Assembly (NCBI RefSeq): GCF_020520425.1
Contig: NC_079489.1
Location: 15,028,001 to 15,092,000, forward strand
Direction of reading: 5' to 3'
Length of the DNA: 64,000 nucleotides
DNA from: Spinacia oleracea
Lineage: Eukaryota; Streptophyta; Magnoliopsida; Caryophyllales; Amaranthaceae
Shown here: positions 49,002 through 61,886 of the stretch, one piece after another
How the letters are laid out: every line of letters starts with the position of its first letter
How positions within the stretch are numbered: the stretch's first letter is position 1
Translations under genes and position numbers: made by a program
Notes under the pieces: model-generated
Told to the model about the DNA's origin: nothing
Databases searched by the model: none
The model's input: the letters and a program-made list of their open reading frames with translations, nothing else

Positions 49002-52000
49002 GTGGTATCACGAGCCTCTTATTATTTTCATAATCTAAATTGCATGAACATGGTTAAATATTACAAATTTGCAAGAATTAAAAGGGGTGATTAATTTTCG
49101 TAATTGTTAATTAATTGCAAATTGCGTTTATTTAATTATACGTACGTAGTTTTTCTGCAGTTTCTTCGTTACTCATCCAAATCGAGTGATTTTTGTGTCA
49201 ATTCCGCATGTAAAAAGGCATTCTAAAATTTTGACAAAAAATAAGTATTTTTCTGCCGAATCCAGAATTCTCAAATTCGAAGCCTAACTATGACTTTTCG
49301 GAGGTTTTAGTTTTTCGAATGCAAAATTTCGTAAATTTAAGATGTTAAATTAAATGTTTGCGATTCTTGTTGATAAATCTTGAATTTTTGATTGACCTAC
49401 TGTATATGTTTAACAAGTTTGAATGCCTAGCCTTGTTAATTATGCAATCTAATTTGTAATTATGATTAATTTGTTGAAAATTAGAATAATTTAGAATTAA
49501 TTTGATTTTCATAATTAATTATAATTTAATTAGATACCTATGATTAAAAACCACCATAAAAATTGTAAATTTATGTTAAATTTTAAATTTTTATGACCTA
49601 TACTTGAATCCATGTTAATCGGAAATCAATTGAATAATAAATTTTCGATTTTTCGCCCTAAAATTATGAAATTAATATTATTTATTAATTTGTCATTAAT
49701 TTTAAATATAAATTTTTAAATTCGCTCATATAACTTGCACGCACAAAGCAATGGACGCTACGTGTTACCCTTAAGGGGTGTTGTATAGTGCGGGCATGTG
49801 ACGACGAGCAAGGGAGCTCGTCGCCCATGCGGCACGAATGCAATGAGCAAGGCCATGGTGCACGAGCACAAGGCAGCAGCCCTGCCTTGTGTCGTGGGCT
49901 GTGAGCAATGGACGAATGGGCGAGGGCGAAAGCAAGGCAAAGCAGTCGCGTGTGGGCAGCAAGCGAGCTGCGCCACAACGCGCACTGCCTCGCGCAAGCG
50001 TGCGGAGCCTCGCGCGCAGCGAGCGCAAGCTCGCGTGCCACGAGTGCTACGCCCAGCGTCGATGCCTCGCGCAGCGAGCGCTGGCGAGCGCGCGCAGCGA
50101 GCAATAGCCCGCACAAAGCGAGCGCTGGCGAGCGCGCGCAGCGAGCAATGGCCCGCATGGAGCGAGCGCTGGCGAGCGAGCGCAGCGAGCGATGGCTCGC
50201 GTGCATCGAATGCTGGCGCGCGCAGCGAGCACCAGCTCGCGTGATGCCTTGCGAGGGAAAGCAGCAGCAGCGATGCGACGCAGCGCATGGGCTGCGCGCA
50301 CATGGCCAGCGATGGCTGTGTGCGTGTGGCCCATGGGCGTACGTTGCGTGGGGTTGTTGCGTTGCGATTAGATCGTTTTGAAATTTTAATTTGAAATTTT
50401 CAGTTTACGTAATTTTAGTTGATTTTAAAATTAATAATTTAAATTATTTTCTTGGATTTTAATTTTGAATATTGTAATTATAATAAATTTTATTTATTCT
50501 AATTATTTTACTAAAATTAAAATCATGAATTAATTTAAATACGACTGAAATTAAATTAAACTTTTTGGATTCAATTATAAATTTATATGAGCTTTAAATT
50601 TTAATTAAATTTGTATGTTTCCGGTTAGACTAGAAATACATTTTTATGTTTAAAATTAGTAAAGCATATGAATTTATTGGTTTAAGTGGGACCCCTTTTA
50701 GTCATAAACTCTTGATTAGGTCTACAAAAACTTGAGGTTAAAACAACTTGATTAGAATTAATAAGGACTGAATAATTTGTAGATTATTGGTGCCCTTGAT
50801 TAATTGATGCAAATGTTTATGTGATGCATAATGTGTTTTACTAACCAGCTATGTGGGCCATTCATGTTAATGAATGGATGAATGGTATATATTGTATATG
50901 TACTGTTTTGCAGGTTATGAAGTGACTAGTATGGCCCAAATAGGATAGAAAATATGGTCTGCGTACCATTAATTTGAATGTAATTGGTCTAAAGCACCAA
51001 AGTTATTTTTCAATTCAAATATGGTCTGCGTACCATCAAATAGTTGTAATTAGTTTTAATTATAGCTTATCCTATTTGAAGAAAATGGTGCCTCCCACGG
51101 AGATTTTCAAGACGGACTTTGAAGTTGAAGCTTCAAGATGAAGTCGGGCCATACTAGATCACATTTATCTTATGCATGTTTTAAGTTATTTATTGCTTTT
51201 AAATATGTCTTAAATATGCATGAGATCAAAGCTTGATTATGTTGCATGATTAAGAATTTTAGTTCACTTAAAATTTAACCAACATAGTAAGAGCCTTAAG
51301 TTCCAAACTTAAAAATTGAGTTAAAAGGTGCCATGCCAAAATATACACTTGCTTGGATATCCTTTACATCAATCTAGTAATAGTTTTCGCTCAGCGAGGT
51401 GTTACTTATTGGTCCTAAAGGGGCAAGGTACACAAATAATTGTGAGTACATGTTAGTTTTGGTGAAACTCAACGATATAAGTAAGGAGTCCTTTTATGTC
51501 GTGGCAAAATCGATAGGTTTACCTAATAAGTTCTTAGACGTACCTATCAACCAAGAGTAGTTTCTAGACTATTAGCAAAAGGCTTTTGCTTACCTAAAAT
51601 GTTTTAGAATTGAGTCGACAAACTGTGCTTAATTCTTCAATGGTTTTAGGGTCTTGGAATCATTTTATTCACACCTGCCGGAACACATAATTCGAATAAA
51701 ATGCTAATGACTTGTTTAAATTGCATGATTGCTTTCATTTTCAAGTTATTATTCATGATAAATGTTTAGACTTTGCATGTTTCAATGAATGTTTTAATTA
51801 TTGTTTATAATTAAAAATCTTGCACTGCGGTAAATCCTTTTAGAAAGGTAACAGTAAATTTCCTCGATTGGTAGTGAATCCAAGAACGATTCATGGAAAT
51901 GAGAGAAAGTGAGCAATTTAAAATGTACGTTTCTTATAGCGACTTTTATGGTTGTTTTCGAGTATCAAAATCGAATGGCAAACTGATTGGTGCTTGTGAA

Positions 52001-55000
52001 TTCAAAATACAATGTAGTTTTGAGATCATAATGCATTGAGTTTAAACGCTCAGCTTTACCAATGGTTAACAACCTAATATCTTTGTCCATTTAATTCTCG
52101 AATGAGTCTAGTCCTTAGACATTCGAATAGATCGATACTTAGAGAACTTTAGAAGCTTCTGGTAAGATCATCTAGTTGAAACAAAATATTCAACGTAAAT
52201 GGTAAGAACCTTGTTGGAGTGACATTGGACATGTCTAACAAAATATAAAAGTCAACACTAGAGAATTCAATTCTTAAGGCTATAAGAAAGGGTACAAGAA
52301 ATAGGAAAACAAAGGAACAGATGAAAGGAATTTACAATTCCGTTTCTACCTGTAAGTTTATGTTTAAAGAAAAGTGACCTAGCAATCAAACTTCCTTGGT
52401 ATCATATACCGCTTGAGGTTCTTACTTCGGTAATAACTCAAACAATGGAAGCTATAGCTAGGCTACACTAATGGCCTACAAGTGGGAAATGAAGCATGGC
52501 AATGCTACATTAGTTGTAGGGTCATCTAGTTTGTTTTAAGTCCTTTCAAGGCTGGAACTTAATGGCAATTTTGTTCCATAATCAGCATACCTAAATTTCT
52601 GCTTCAAACACAGAAAGACTCACATTCAAGAAAAACAAAAACAATGTTTGTTTGTTTATTTGAATGAAATGGTCATTTACGGGTTGAGTCAATATGCTTG
52701 ATTAAAACAAACAACTTTTTAACAATAAGAACTTCACTAGGTTCAAATCAATCTCTTGATTTGAGTTCCACTAACCTTTAGCATTGTTGCTTAGACCATA
52801 TCAACAAGTTAACATTCATAAGCTCTATTTTGATGGACTTTTGAAAGTTGATTGATTTCTAGATCAATTTAAGACAACTAGTCTTACTTGTTGAAAGTAA
52901 CAAAAGATATGAACTATTGTTAGAACGCCTAGACAATAGAGTTCAAAGCTAAAGAAAGATTTTATGACTTTATTATTTCACATGGATTTGAGTGAATATA
53001 GGTTTATTTACTCAAATGTGATATAAGTTGAATCTGTTTGGCTAGTTCAAAGATTCAGAAGTATAAAATCCACTTGGCAAGAAATCATAAAGATCTAGGT
53101 TAGATTATGTTGATGATTACTTGAGACCAAATATGATCATCAATGATTGTGTGTTGTAATTTCACAATCTAACTCCATAAGATATGGCATATCTACGTTG
53201 GAATGATCGAAGTCAATTAGTACTTCATTCGATCAATGATGAATCATAAAGACTTTTCCTATAATTTCTAAAACAAAATGCTCAACTACCACCAAACTAA
53301 ATCAAATTCGTCAAAGCTATTGAAAAGTAATTTCAGAATAACTTTTCATAAAATATATCTAGAGAGTTGCAAAAATCAGTGGGAGCTTAGTGTTTGTCAT
53401 TCGACAAACTAAAGCCCAAGTATAGATATATGTTTCATTGTGATTTATTCAAATGAGACACAAGGGTATTGTTTCTACCACGGATTTTTGAGAACATAAT
53501 GTTTGTTTGCTCGAAATAATGTCCTTTTGGAGATTCGTTTCCAAAATGACAAGTGGGAGAAAATAGACCTCGAAAGTCTTCGAGGCGAACAACAAACATA
53601 AACGGACATTCCGGAGGCTTTTCGAAATGCTTCAGAAAATCCGAACTTATTCTGTAAGGACTTTACAAGTGGCTTTAAAGAATAGACATCTCTTAGAAGA
53701 CTTTACAAGTGCTTCAAGGAGAACAGAATATTCAAAGGACTTTCAAGTGGCTATTGATATTCTATTGTTTGATGTTCTATACCCAAGTAGGCATAGAGTT
53801 CAGGTCACTGAATCTATGCGATTCTTATATTAGATAGTGAAGAAACCTACAACTTGCAGTCAAACTATTATCATGTAGGTTAATGAGTTTGTGACCTGTA
53901 AGAAAGCTATGACGAAACCCAGATTCCCTAAAATGGTTAGAGGCCATATATAGACTCAAATGTTTTAGATGGTTAAAGGCCATAAAACATAACCAATGTT
54001 TTGATGACAAAATTGAAATTTTGTTGATTTGCAAGAATAGTTTCACACCTATTGGTTGCAAGTTTGTTTTAAGGATAAAAACCATCAAACATGGAATTGT
54101 GTTCACACACAAAGCTAGATTAGTTGCTAAAGGTTACAAGCAAATTCACGGCGTGGATTGTGTTGAAACCTCATGCATAATCGTAATGCTCAAGTCTATA
54201 AATCAAGCAATGATTGCATATTGGTACATATGACAATTGGATGACAAAACGTATTCCTCAATCAAATGTTGGAAGAAAACTATGTACATGGCATGTCATA
54301 GGATTTGTGGATCCAAATAAATGCTTGAAAAAGGAATGCTAACTTATGAAATCTAAGTACAGATTTAAGCAAGCAATTGGGAATTGGAACTGTATTTTAG
54401 TGAAGCTAATAAGCATTTTAGTTTCATAAAATATACATGATTCTTATAGATATATAAGAAGTTTAGTGGGAGTACGTAAAACTTAATTGGTCCTATGTGT
54501 ATTACACACATATCTCTCTATTGTGAAATAACATTCAAATGCTAATGACTTAGGTTTGAAATTATTCATCAATGATGGACCAAGGCGAAACTTAGTACAT
54601 ACTGGGTATTAAGATCTATTTACAAAGATCTTATGATATTGTTTAGTAATGGCATTTACTAAATCAAACACGAAAGACTCCATTGGAGATATTCGATCCA
54701 TATGAATAAATCTAAGTAAAGAATGTTTGAACTATGTATAAGCATTTACTAAGTTAAACATCAAAGGATCTAAGTGAGATTCTTAACCTATATTATATGT
54801 CAAAGAATTTAGCTGGATTCAGTATCTACTGAAATTGAATGAGCTAAATTTACATGAATAGAATTCAATTGGGAATTATTCTGCAAAAGAATTTATCATG
54901 TATGATATAATATGAGGATCGCCAAAAACGTATCGTATGACTTTAGGCATGACGAACATATACCAATCTCTATTGATCTAAGTGAAGATCAACTAGATTG

Positions 55001-56503
55001 AGATCAAGAATACTTATGGTACTTGAAAAGGTACATAGGAATAGTTCTTGATTCAAGGAAATAAAGATATGCTAAATATTGATGCTACACGCATAAACAC
55101 TGGCAAAGGATCAAGCAAGACCCTTTGGAGTTAACCATTGATAAGGACGAGCTATAGAGCATCGTGTTTTGAAATGGCAACATGGATTGAAGACCATGAG
55201 TTGTTGCGTGGGAAATTAAATATTAATTTCTATGTTCTAAGATACAGCTGGAAAGTCTTCCACATATCCGTGAACTGCTTGGATAAGAAAATCCAAACCA
55301 AAGTATTACTAGCAACCTATACAGTTGAAGCAGAAGTACTTATTGCCTAAGAAGCAATAAAACTGAGTTGTTTACATTAAAAGTTCTTCACTGAACTTGG
55401 CTGGATCACATGTCTGCTGACTTGATGGTTCTTCATTGCAAAATGCGTAGAACCACTATTTAAGTAAGAAAGACTAGATCACAAAATAAACATACTCAAA
55501 AGATCTTATCATCATATCTCGGAGAACATTCGATGAAAAGGATATTAAGATTGGCAAAGCATAATAACTAAACCTATGCAACAAGTGAGAAGCAACACTC
55601 ACATTGTAGCACTGGAAATCAAGCATAGCTTTGAATTCCATGAAATGTTTTAAAGATGGGTTAGAGGCCCATGGTTGTAAAACGTTGGGGTTGAACATTT
55701 ATCATATATGAAATGTATTTTTCATATTCCATTTAATCTTGGTTTAGTATTAAATGATGAGTCCCTTCAATTTGACAATATATTCAAGATAGACTGTCAG
55801 GACCAGTCCTGTGACTAAGAAATGTCTATCAAGTGAACTTGAATGTCAAAGGTTGAAAATGGTCCCTAGTCGGAGTTTTCTATAAAATTGGACGCATAGA
55901 AAACGTTAGACGACTAGAATGCAAGATGACTAGTAGTTCTGTTTCTTGAACTATGTGGACATGGCAATGTCATAATCATTTGCATAGATACTTACTTTGG
56001 GAAGACTAGTATCGGACAAGACCTATGAAACTTTACTGTAAGAGATGAAAATCTGTCATAAGTAAATTTCATTAAAATTATTAGACACTAAATCCTCAAA
56101 TACCTGAATGATTTGAGATTACTTGTTTGAGAACTGGTTGCTTTGACGTTGACCAACCGTCGCACCGTAAAAGGAGGCTATAAAGGCAACGCTCAGGTAA
56201 TCACCTATCAAACGAAGTCTAATCTCAAGATCGCAAGATTGGGATTGTCCTCCCATAAATCGGGATGAGATGCTTAAAAGTTGTACAAGGCCACTCGGAG
56301 AGCTAGAAACTGTGAAATGCATGGCCGTGCTCGGATGAATCATAGGCTATGATTATCTGTTTATTTGATCAGTTGAACTCTGAAACCGAGGAACACCTCT
56401 GGACATAATAAGGATGACAACTCTTACCTTATGTTCAAGAGCAAGCATCGAGCGACAAAGGAATTAGGAAATGCACACTTGTCCCTAAGGACAAGTGGGA
56501 GAC
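49002..56503. pseudogene. Decayed internal region of element C
   Basis: No long reading frame survives. On the plus strand, 54102-54230 reads HKARLVAKGYKQIHGVDCVE, the start of a Copia reverse transcriptase. Nearby text in shifting frames echoes later parts (for example YILGIKIYLQRS near 54600). Plus-orientation relics thus occupy roughly 52700-55400. 50390-52700 is AT-rich with no recognisable gene. The gag is not recognisable. Confidence 0.7.
49790..50360. repeat. GC-rich tract with GCGAGCGCTGGCGAGC tandem units
   Basis: In an AT-rich region, about 570 bp are strongly GC-rich. From about 50065 to 50245 a unit of about 43 bp (core GCGAGCGCTGGCGAGCGCGC, with GCAGCGAGCAATGGC) repeats roughly four times. 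Frames on both strands stay open and give Ala/Arg/Ser-rich products, which I regard as artefacts. Confidence 0.85.
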
Positions 56504-57901
56504 TGAAGGAAATAATGCCCTTGGTCCAAGTATGCATTCAATGTTAAGTCTAATAAATGCGGTTCAGTATTAATTAATAAGTAAATAATTCAGTGAGATC
56601 AAGTGAGCTGAATGCCTAGCTAGAGGCCGCTTCAATTCAAGTGGAATTAATGATATTAATCCACAGCTTACTCTTGACTGAACCCGTAGGGTCACACAAA
56701 TAGTACGTAAACGGATCAAGTATTTAATGGCATTAAATGCTCCATCTATGGATATTCGAAATCGACGGATCTTGGTTTCAGTGGGAGCTGAGATCGTCAC
56801 AGGCAAGAAATGAATACTCCAGAAACGATGATATCGCCGGAAACGGAAATATGGATCGTATCGGAAATATAAATATTATCCAAGTCGTAGATGTTGCCGG
56901 AAACGGAAACATGGTACGTATCGGAAAATATTATCGGAAATGGAAATATTGCCGGAATCGGAAATATTGCCGGAAACGGAAATATTGTCAGAATCGGAAA
57001 TATTATCGGAATCGGAAAATAATTCCGGAAACGGAAATATTAAATATTTGTTCGAAACGGAAATTGATTCCGGAATCGGAAATGTTGAATATTGTTCGTA
57101 TCGGAAATGAGTTCCGGAATCGGGAAATTAATCGGAAGCGTATCGTACGAATTAGCATCGGACGAGGCCTGCCAGACGAAGGCCCAGCACGAAGCCGGGC
57201 CATCGCCCAGCAAGCCAGCGCGCCACAAACGCACCAGCGAAGGCTGCGCCAGGCCCACCGCAAGGCAGGCCCAGCGCGCGCCAAGGCTGCGGCAGCGTGT
57301 GGGCTTGCGGCAGTGGGCTGCGAGCTCGCGGGCTGCACGCGCGCGCGCATAGCGCCCCTCGTGGGCTGCTGTGCGTGCGTGTGTGTTTGTGTGCTACTCG
57401 AATCCTAAAGCTACCGGGATTTGTCATATGATTAAATCTAATCCGAAAAGATTTAGTTAATTTAATTAGAGTCCTAGTAGGATTATAATTAAATAAATTA
57501 GTATCCTAATAGGATTCCAAATCCTTTTCCATAACTATATAAATACGTGCCTAGGGTCACATATTTACATCGAGCATTCAAGTATTCAAAGTGAGTTTTT
57601 GAGAGCAAAAATGAGTCATACATTTGCCTATAAAGTGCCGAAAATTCAGAGTACCTTAAGGGCGATTCTAGTTGGTCAATCTTAAGGCGGATCCGGACGT
57701 GATGTGGACTATCTACGGAGGGACGACACTTGGAGTCCTAAAGACTTGTTCTTGTTCGGTTCGGGCGCAGCTAGGGAAGGCACGCAACAAAGAGTATGCA
57801 TCTAAACTATGCTAAATGATTATGTGTAAATAATATGTATTCCTGGCTTAATGGTTTTTTCCGCATGATTTATGAATTGTCATATGTATCATAACCTAAC
57901 A
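56504..57901. repeat. Right LTR of element C
   Basis: 1398 bp, the same length as the left copy. Differences are scattered single bases and no indel was noticed. Confidence 0.92.
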
Positions 57902-60900
57902 TGTTTGTACTGGTTGCACATGTAATGTTAGCCAGAAGTTTTTGCAAGAAAAAGAAGAGGAAAGATTGGTTCAACTTCTGATGAAATTACACAAGAAGCA
58001 TGCACAAGTTCGAACTAATATTTTGATGATGAACCCTTTACCTAGCATCACAACTGCATATAGGCTACTAATTCAAGATGAGAAACAACAACAAATGTCA
58101 GAAGATCAGGAACCTAAGCCAATGGTTTTTGCTGCTGCTGGTGATAGAAGGAATAACTACAGTAACAATAAGAATTTTCAGCCAAAGATGTTACAAGGAC
58201 CTGGAAATCATAAGTTTGCAGTTTCTCACAAAAGGAACTCTTATTTTTGCAACCATTGCAATATGGCAGGACACTCTACGGAGAGGTATTGGAAGCTCCA
58301 TGGTTATCCACCTACTCACAGAAACAGTAAGTTTGCAGGAGTGATAAAAGGTGATGATGATACACAGAATGAAGAAAATATCACACCCATTTCAGAAGAA
58401 CAATACCATCAGTTCTTAAGCTTGATCAACAATACTGAACAATCCACTGACAGCAAAGTAAACATGGCAGGTACTTGTCTAATCACATCTTTTAATTCTA
58501 AGTGGATTATTGATAGTGGGGTAGCTAATCACATATGTTCAAACCTAGATCTGTTTCATACATTTTCTGTGATTGATAATGATGCTAAGACAATTACAGT
58601 AGCAGATGGTAAGAAAGTTCAAGTTGCACATGTTGGTGATGTTAAGATTAGCCAAGACATTACACTACACAATGTTCTTCATGTTCCTAGTTGTTAGTTT
58701 AACTTGATCTCCACTCACAAACTTTGCCCAGATTTATCATGCAACATCATCTTTACTCATGACAAGTGTATGATTCAGGGGCTTTCACAGAAAAGATCAG
58801 TTGTTCTTGGTAAAGTTGATTCAGGATTATATACTGTCATTGAAGGAAATCAGGAAAAGGAGAATAAAAGTAACTCAGAAGTTCTGGCATCTAAGAATGG
58901 GCCATCTATCCTTTGACAAGCTGTATTTGGTGAATAAAGACTTGCCTTCTATTGGTAGGAATAGTGATAGTTTCTGTAAAATTTGTCCAAAAGCCAAACA
59001 GTCTAGGCAATCTTTTTCAGAGAGTCATACTAAGACAACTCAATGTTTTGATTTACTCCACATTGATGTTTGGGGACCTTATAGAGTCAAAAGTACTCAT
59101 GACAATTGTAATTTCTTTCTCAGAATTGTAGATGATTTTTCAAGAAATACATGGACCTTTATGATGAAACACAAGACTGACTCTGTTGATATTTTGTCAA
59201 ATTTTTTGATACATATTCATACTCAATTTGGTTTAAAGGCTAAATGTTTTAGAACAAACAATGCAAAGGAACTCTGTGAAGGGAGAATGTTATCCCTGAT
59301 TCAAAGTCATGGAATCAAACATCAAAAAAGCTGTACTGATACTCCACATCAGAATGGAGTTGTTGAAAGGAAGCATAGGCATTTGCTTGAGACTGCAAGG
59401 GCATTATTCTTTCAGTCTAGGCTTCCATTGAGGTTTTGGGGTGAATGTTTATTGACAGCAACACACCTGATCAACAGAATGCCTTTGAGTAGTATTAATT
59501 TTGAATTTCCTTTTGAAAGACTCAACAACACCACAGTAAGTTTGAGTCACCTAAGAGTCTATGGGTGCCTTGGTTATGTCTCAACTATTAAGGCTAACAA
59601 ATCCAAGTTTCATCCTAGGTCCATTCCATGTGTTTTGGTTGGCTATACCCCTAATCAAAAGGGTTACAGAATGCTTAACCTAGAAACAAAACAGATTGTT
59701 GTTTCTAGGGATGTTGTATTCCATGAAAAACATTTGCCATTCCATATTTCAGCAAACCAAAACACAGATTCCAATCCCATCTTTCTTCCTGTACACACTC
59801 CCTTTGATCTCCAAAGTGACTTTGACATACCAAATGCTCTTCAAGTTACACCAGATCCTATTAACCTATCCACTTCACCCTCAAACACATTCTCTCCATC
59901 AAACACATCTCCTTCACAATCTACAAACACTCATGATTCAATCTCTCAGTCTACTCAGTCTACAGTTGATCAACCACCAGTTGATCACACTATTTCTAAT
60001 ACACAACCTACTCAGCCTAGATAGTCAAACAGAATACACAAAAGTCCAGCATGGTTAGATGATTACATTTGTTTGACTTCCACTAATAGCTGGTGTAATA
60101 TTGTTCAGTACCAAGATCTCCCTTTGCAACACAGAACATTAGTCAATCATATGGTTCAGACACAAGAACCAGTTAGTTTTTTGGAAGCCTCTCAATCATC
60201 TGAATGGCTTGAAGCCATGAACAAAGAAATTCAAGCACTCACTGACAATGGTACTTGGGAATTTTGTCTTCTTCCAAAGGGTAAAAAGGCTATTGGATTT
60301 AAATGGGCTTACAAGATCAAGCTGAAGAAAGATGGTTCAGTGGAAAGATATAAAGCAAGGCTTGTAGCAAAGGGTTTTACACAAAAATATGGGGTAGGTT
60401 ATGAAGAAATTTTCTCACCTGTAGTCAAGATGGCTACTGTAAGGTGTTTGATTGCCTTAGCTGTCAACAATGCTTGGGAAATTCACCAATTGGACATCAA
60501 TAATGCCTTCTTACATGGTGATTTATCAGAAGAAGTTTACATGAGGGTCCCTGTTGGTATTTCCAATCCTGATAACAAAGTGTGTAGACTTAAGAAGTCA
60601 CTTTATGGTTTAAAACAGGCTAGCAGGCAATGGTTTGCTAAACTCACAGCTAAGCTCCTTTTACTTGGCTTTGTTCAGTCCAAAAATGACTATTCTCTCT
60701 TTACCAAAAGAACCAACCATGCTTACACATTGGTAGCAGTCTATGTGGATGACATTCTGGTTATTGGCCCAGATACAACAGCTATTCTTTCTCTAAAGGA
60801 TCATTTACATAGAACATTCAGCATCAAAGATTTGGGAGAGCTAAGCTATTTTCTTGGAATTGAGATTTCCAGAATGAAGAATGGGGTACTCCTAACTCAG

Positions 60901-61670
60901 TCTAAGTTCACTAGAGAACTTCTAGCAGATTGTGGCATGGATGTTTCTGAGGTGGCTAAAACTCCTCTACTAACTAAGCTCAAACTCACTTCTTTTATAG
61001 ATGAGCCTTATACTGATCCAACATAATATAGGTGTTTAGTTGGTAAACTAAACTTCCTCACTCATACTCGACCAGACTTGTCTTTTGCAGTTCAGACTTT
61101 AAGTCAGTTCATGCAATCTCCAAAGACATCTCACACTGCAGCCTTACATCACTTGCTGAGATATGTTGCTCACACTGTTGGTCAAGGCATCTCCATTCAA
61201 CCCTCTTTTCAGTTGACTCTGCAAGCCTACTGTGATTCAGATTGGGCTGCATGTCCTGAAACCAGGAGGTCTGTTACAGGATAAATCACTCTTCTTGGTT
61301 CTAGTCTTATATCATGGAGATCCAAGAAACAAAGCACCATTTCTAGATCTTCTTCTAAAGCTGAGTATAGAGCCATGGCTGCAGCTGCTTCTGAAGTAAG
61401 TTGGCTAGTCAGACTTCTACAAGAAATGGGACTTTCTGATCTTACCCCTATTCAACTCAAGTGTGATAATCAATCTGCAATACACATTGCCAAAACCATG
61501 TCCATCATGAACGAACTAAGCACATAGAGCTAGATTGTCATTTCACAAGAGACAAGGTTTTAGAGGGCTTGATTGAACTAACTTATGTACCTACTACTGC
61601 TCAACTTGATGATATCCTTACTAAGGTCCTCCCTTCTACTCAACACTCTAATCTTGTGTCCAAGCTAGGC
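57902..61670 (+). pseudogene. Copia B gag 3' part and pol, disabled
   Basis: In order: rest of gag; knuckle CNHCNMAGHSTERY, whose last cysteine is replaced by tyrosine; protease as DSGV (about 58510-58525), with V where DSGA is usual; integrase ([32 protein letters not shown]); reverse transcriptase with YVDDI (about 60740); RNase H (SRSSSKAEYRAMAAAA). Lesions: TAG 58695-58697, frameshift near 58880, TAG 60022-60024, TAA 61024-61026, TAA 61282-61284 and a frameshift near 61505. The C-terminal TYVPTTAQLDDILTKVLPS precedes the purine tract. Confidence 0.88.
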
Positions 61671-61708
61671 ATGTTTCATCCTGAACCCGTACCTAGCTTG
61701 AGGGGGGC

Positions 61709-61886
61709 TATTGGAGTTCATGATCATAGCATGAATGCTGACAGCAACAAACACAAAACAGATCATAGTACTACTGCTGACAACAAGCACAAGAGCCAGC
61801 TTCTAACTGCCTTGCTCTCACAACTGTTTACTCTAGCTAATCTTGATGCAAGGATTGGTGACATGTCACTTGTGTACACAGATTGA
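61709..61886 (+). repeat. Truncated 3' LTR of Copia B
   Basis: 178 bp matching the start of the 5' LTR with a handful of substitutions, lost after ACAGATTGA where the Copia D fragment begins. Confidence 0.88.

Larger units (their letters stand above)
47604..57901. mobile_element. 10.3-kb LTR element C with decayed interior
   Basis: LTRs of 1398 bp (47604-49001 and 56504-57901), each TGAAGGAAAT...ACCTAACA, flanked by TGTTT (47599-47603 and 57902-57906). A primer-like TGGTATCACGAGCC follows the left LTR and AAGTGGGAGAC precedes the right. By eye the LTRs differ at about sixteen places, near 99 percent identity. The 7.5-kb interior has only relics of a Copia polyprotein and a GC-rich tract. It inserted into the gag of Copia B. 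Confidence 0.93.
46523..61886 (+). mobile_element. Copia LTR retrotransposon B, interrupted and truncated
   Basis: The 5' LTR is 46523-46937, followed by TGGTATCAGAGC. The coding region runs to about 61670, then the purine tract TTGAGGGGGGC and a 3' LTR (61709-61886) that matches only the first 178 bp of the 5' LTR before sequence changes at ACAGATTGA. A 10.3-kb LTR element (47604-57901) lies in the gag. It is of the same general Copia type as element A (similar gag, knuckle and integrase). No target duplication is available because the right end is lost. LTR ends are TATTGG...CTATA, not TG...CA. Confidence 0.9.

Noticed and set aside
49685-50381. Several overlapping frames of 70-180 codons on both strands
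   Set aside because: Ala/Arg/Ser/Cys-rich readings of a GC-rich tandem repeat with few possible stops; no start context or family match.
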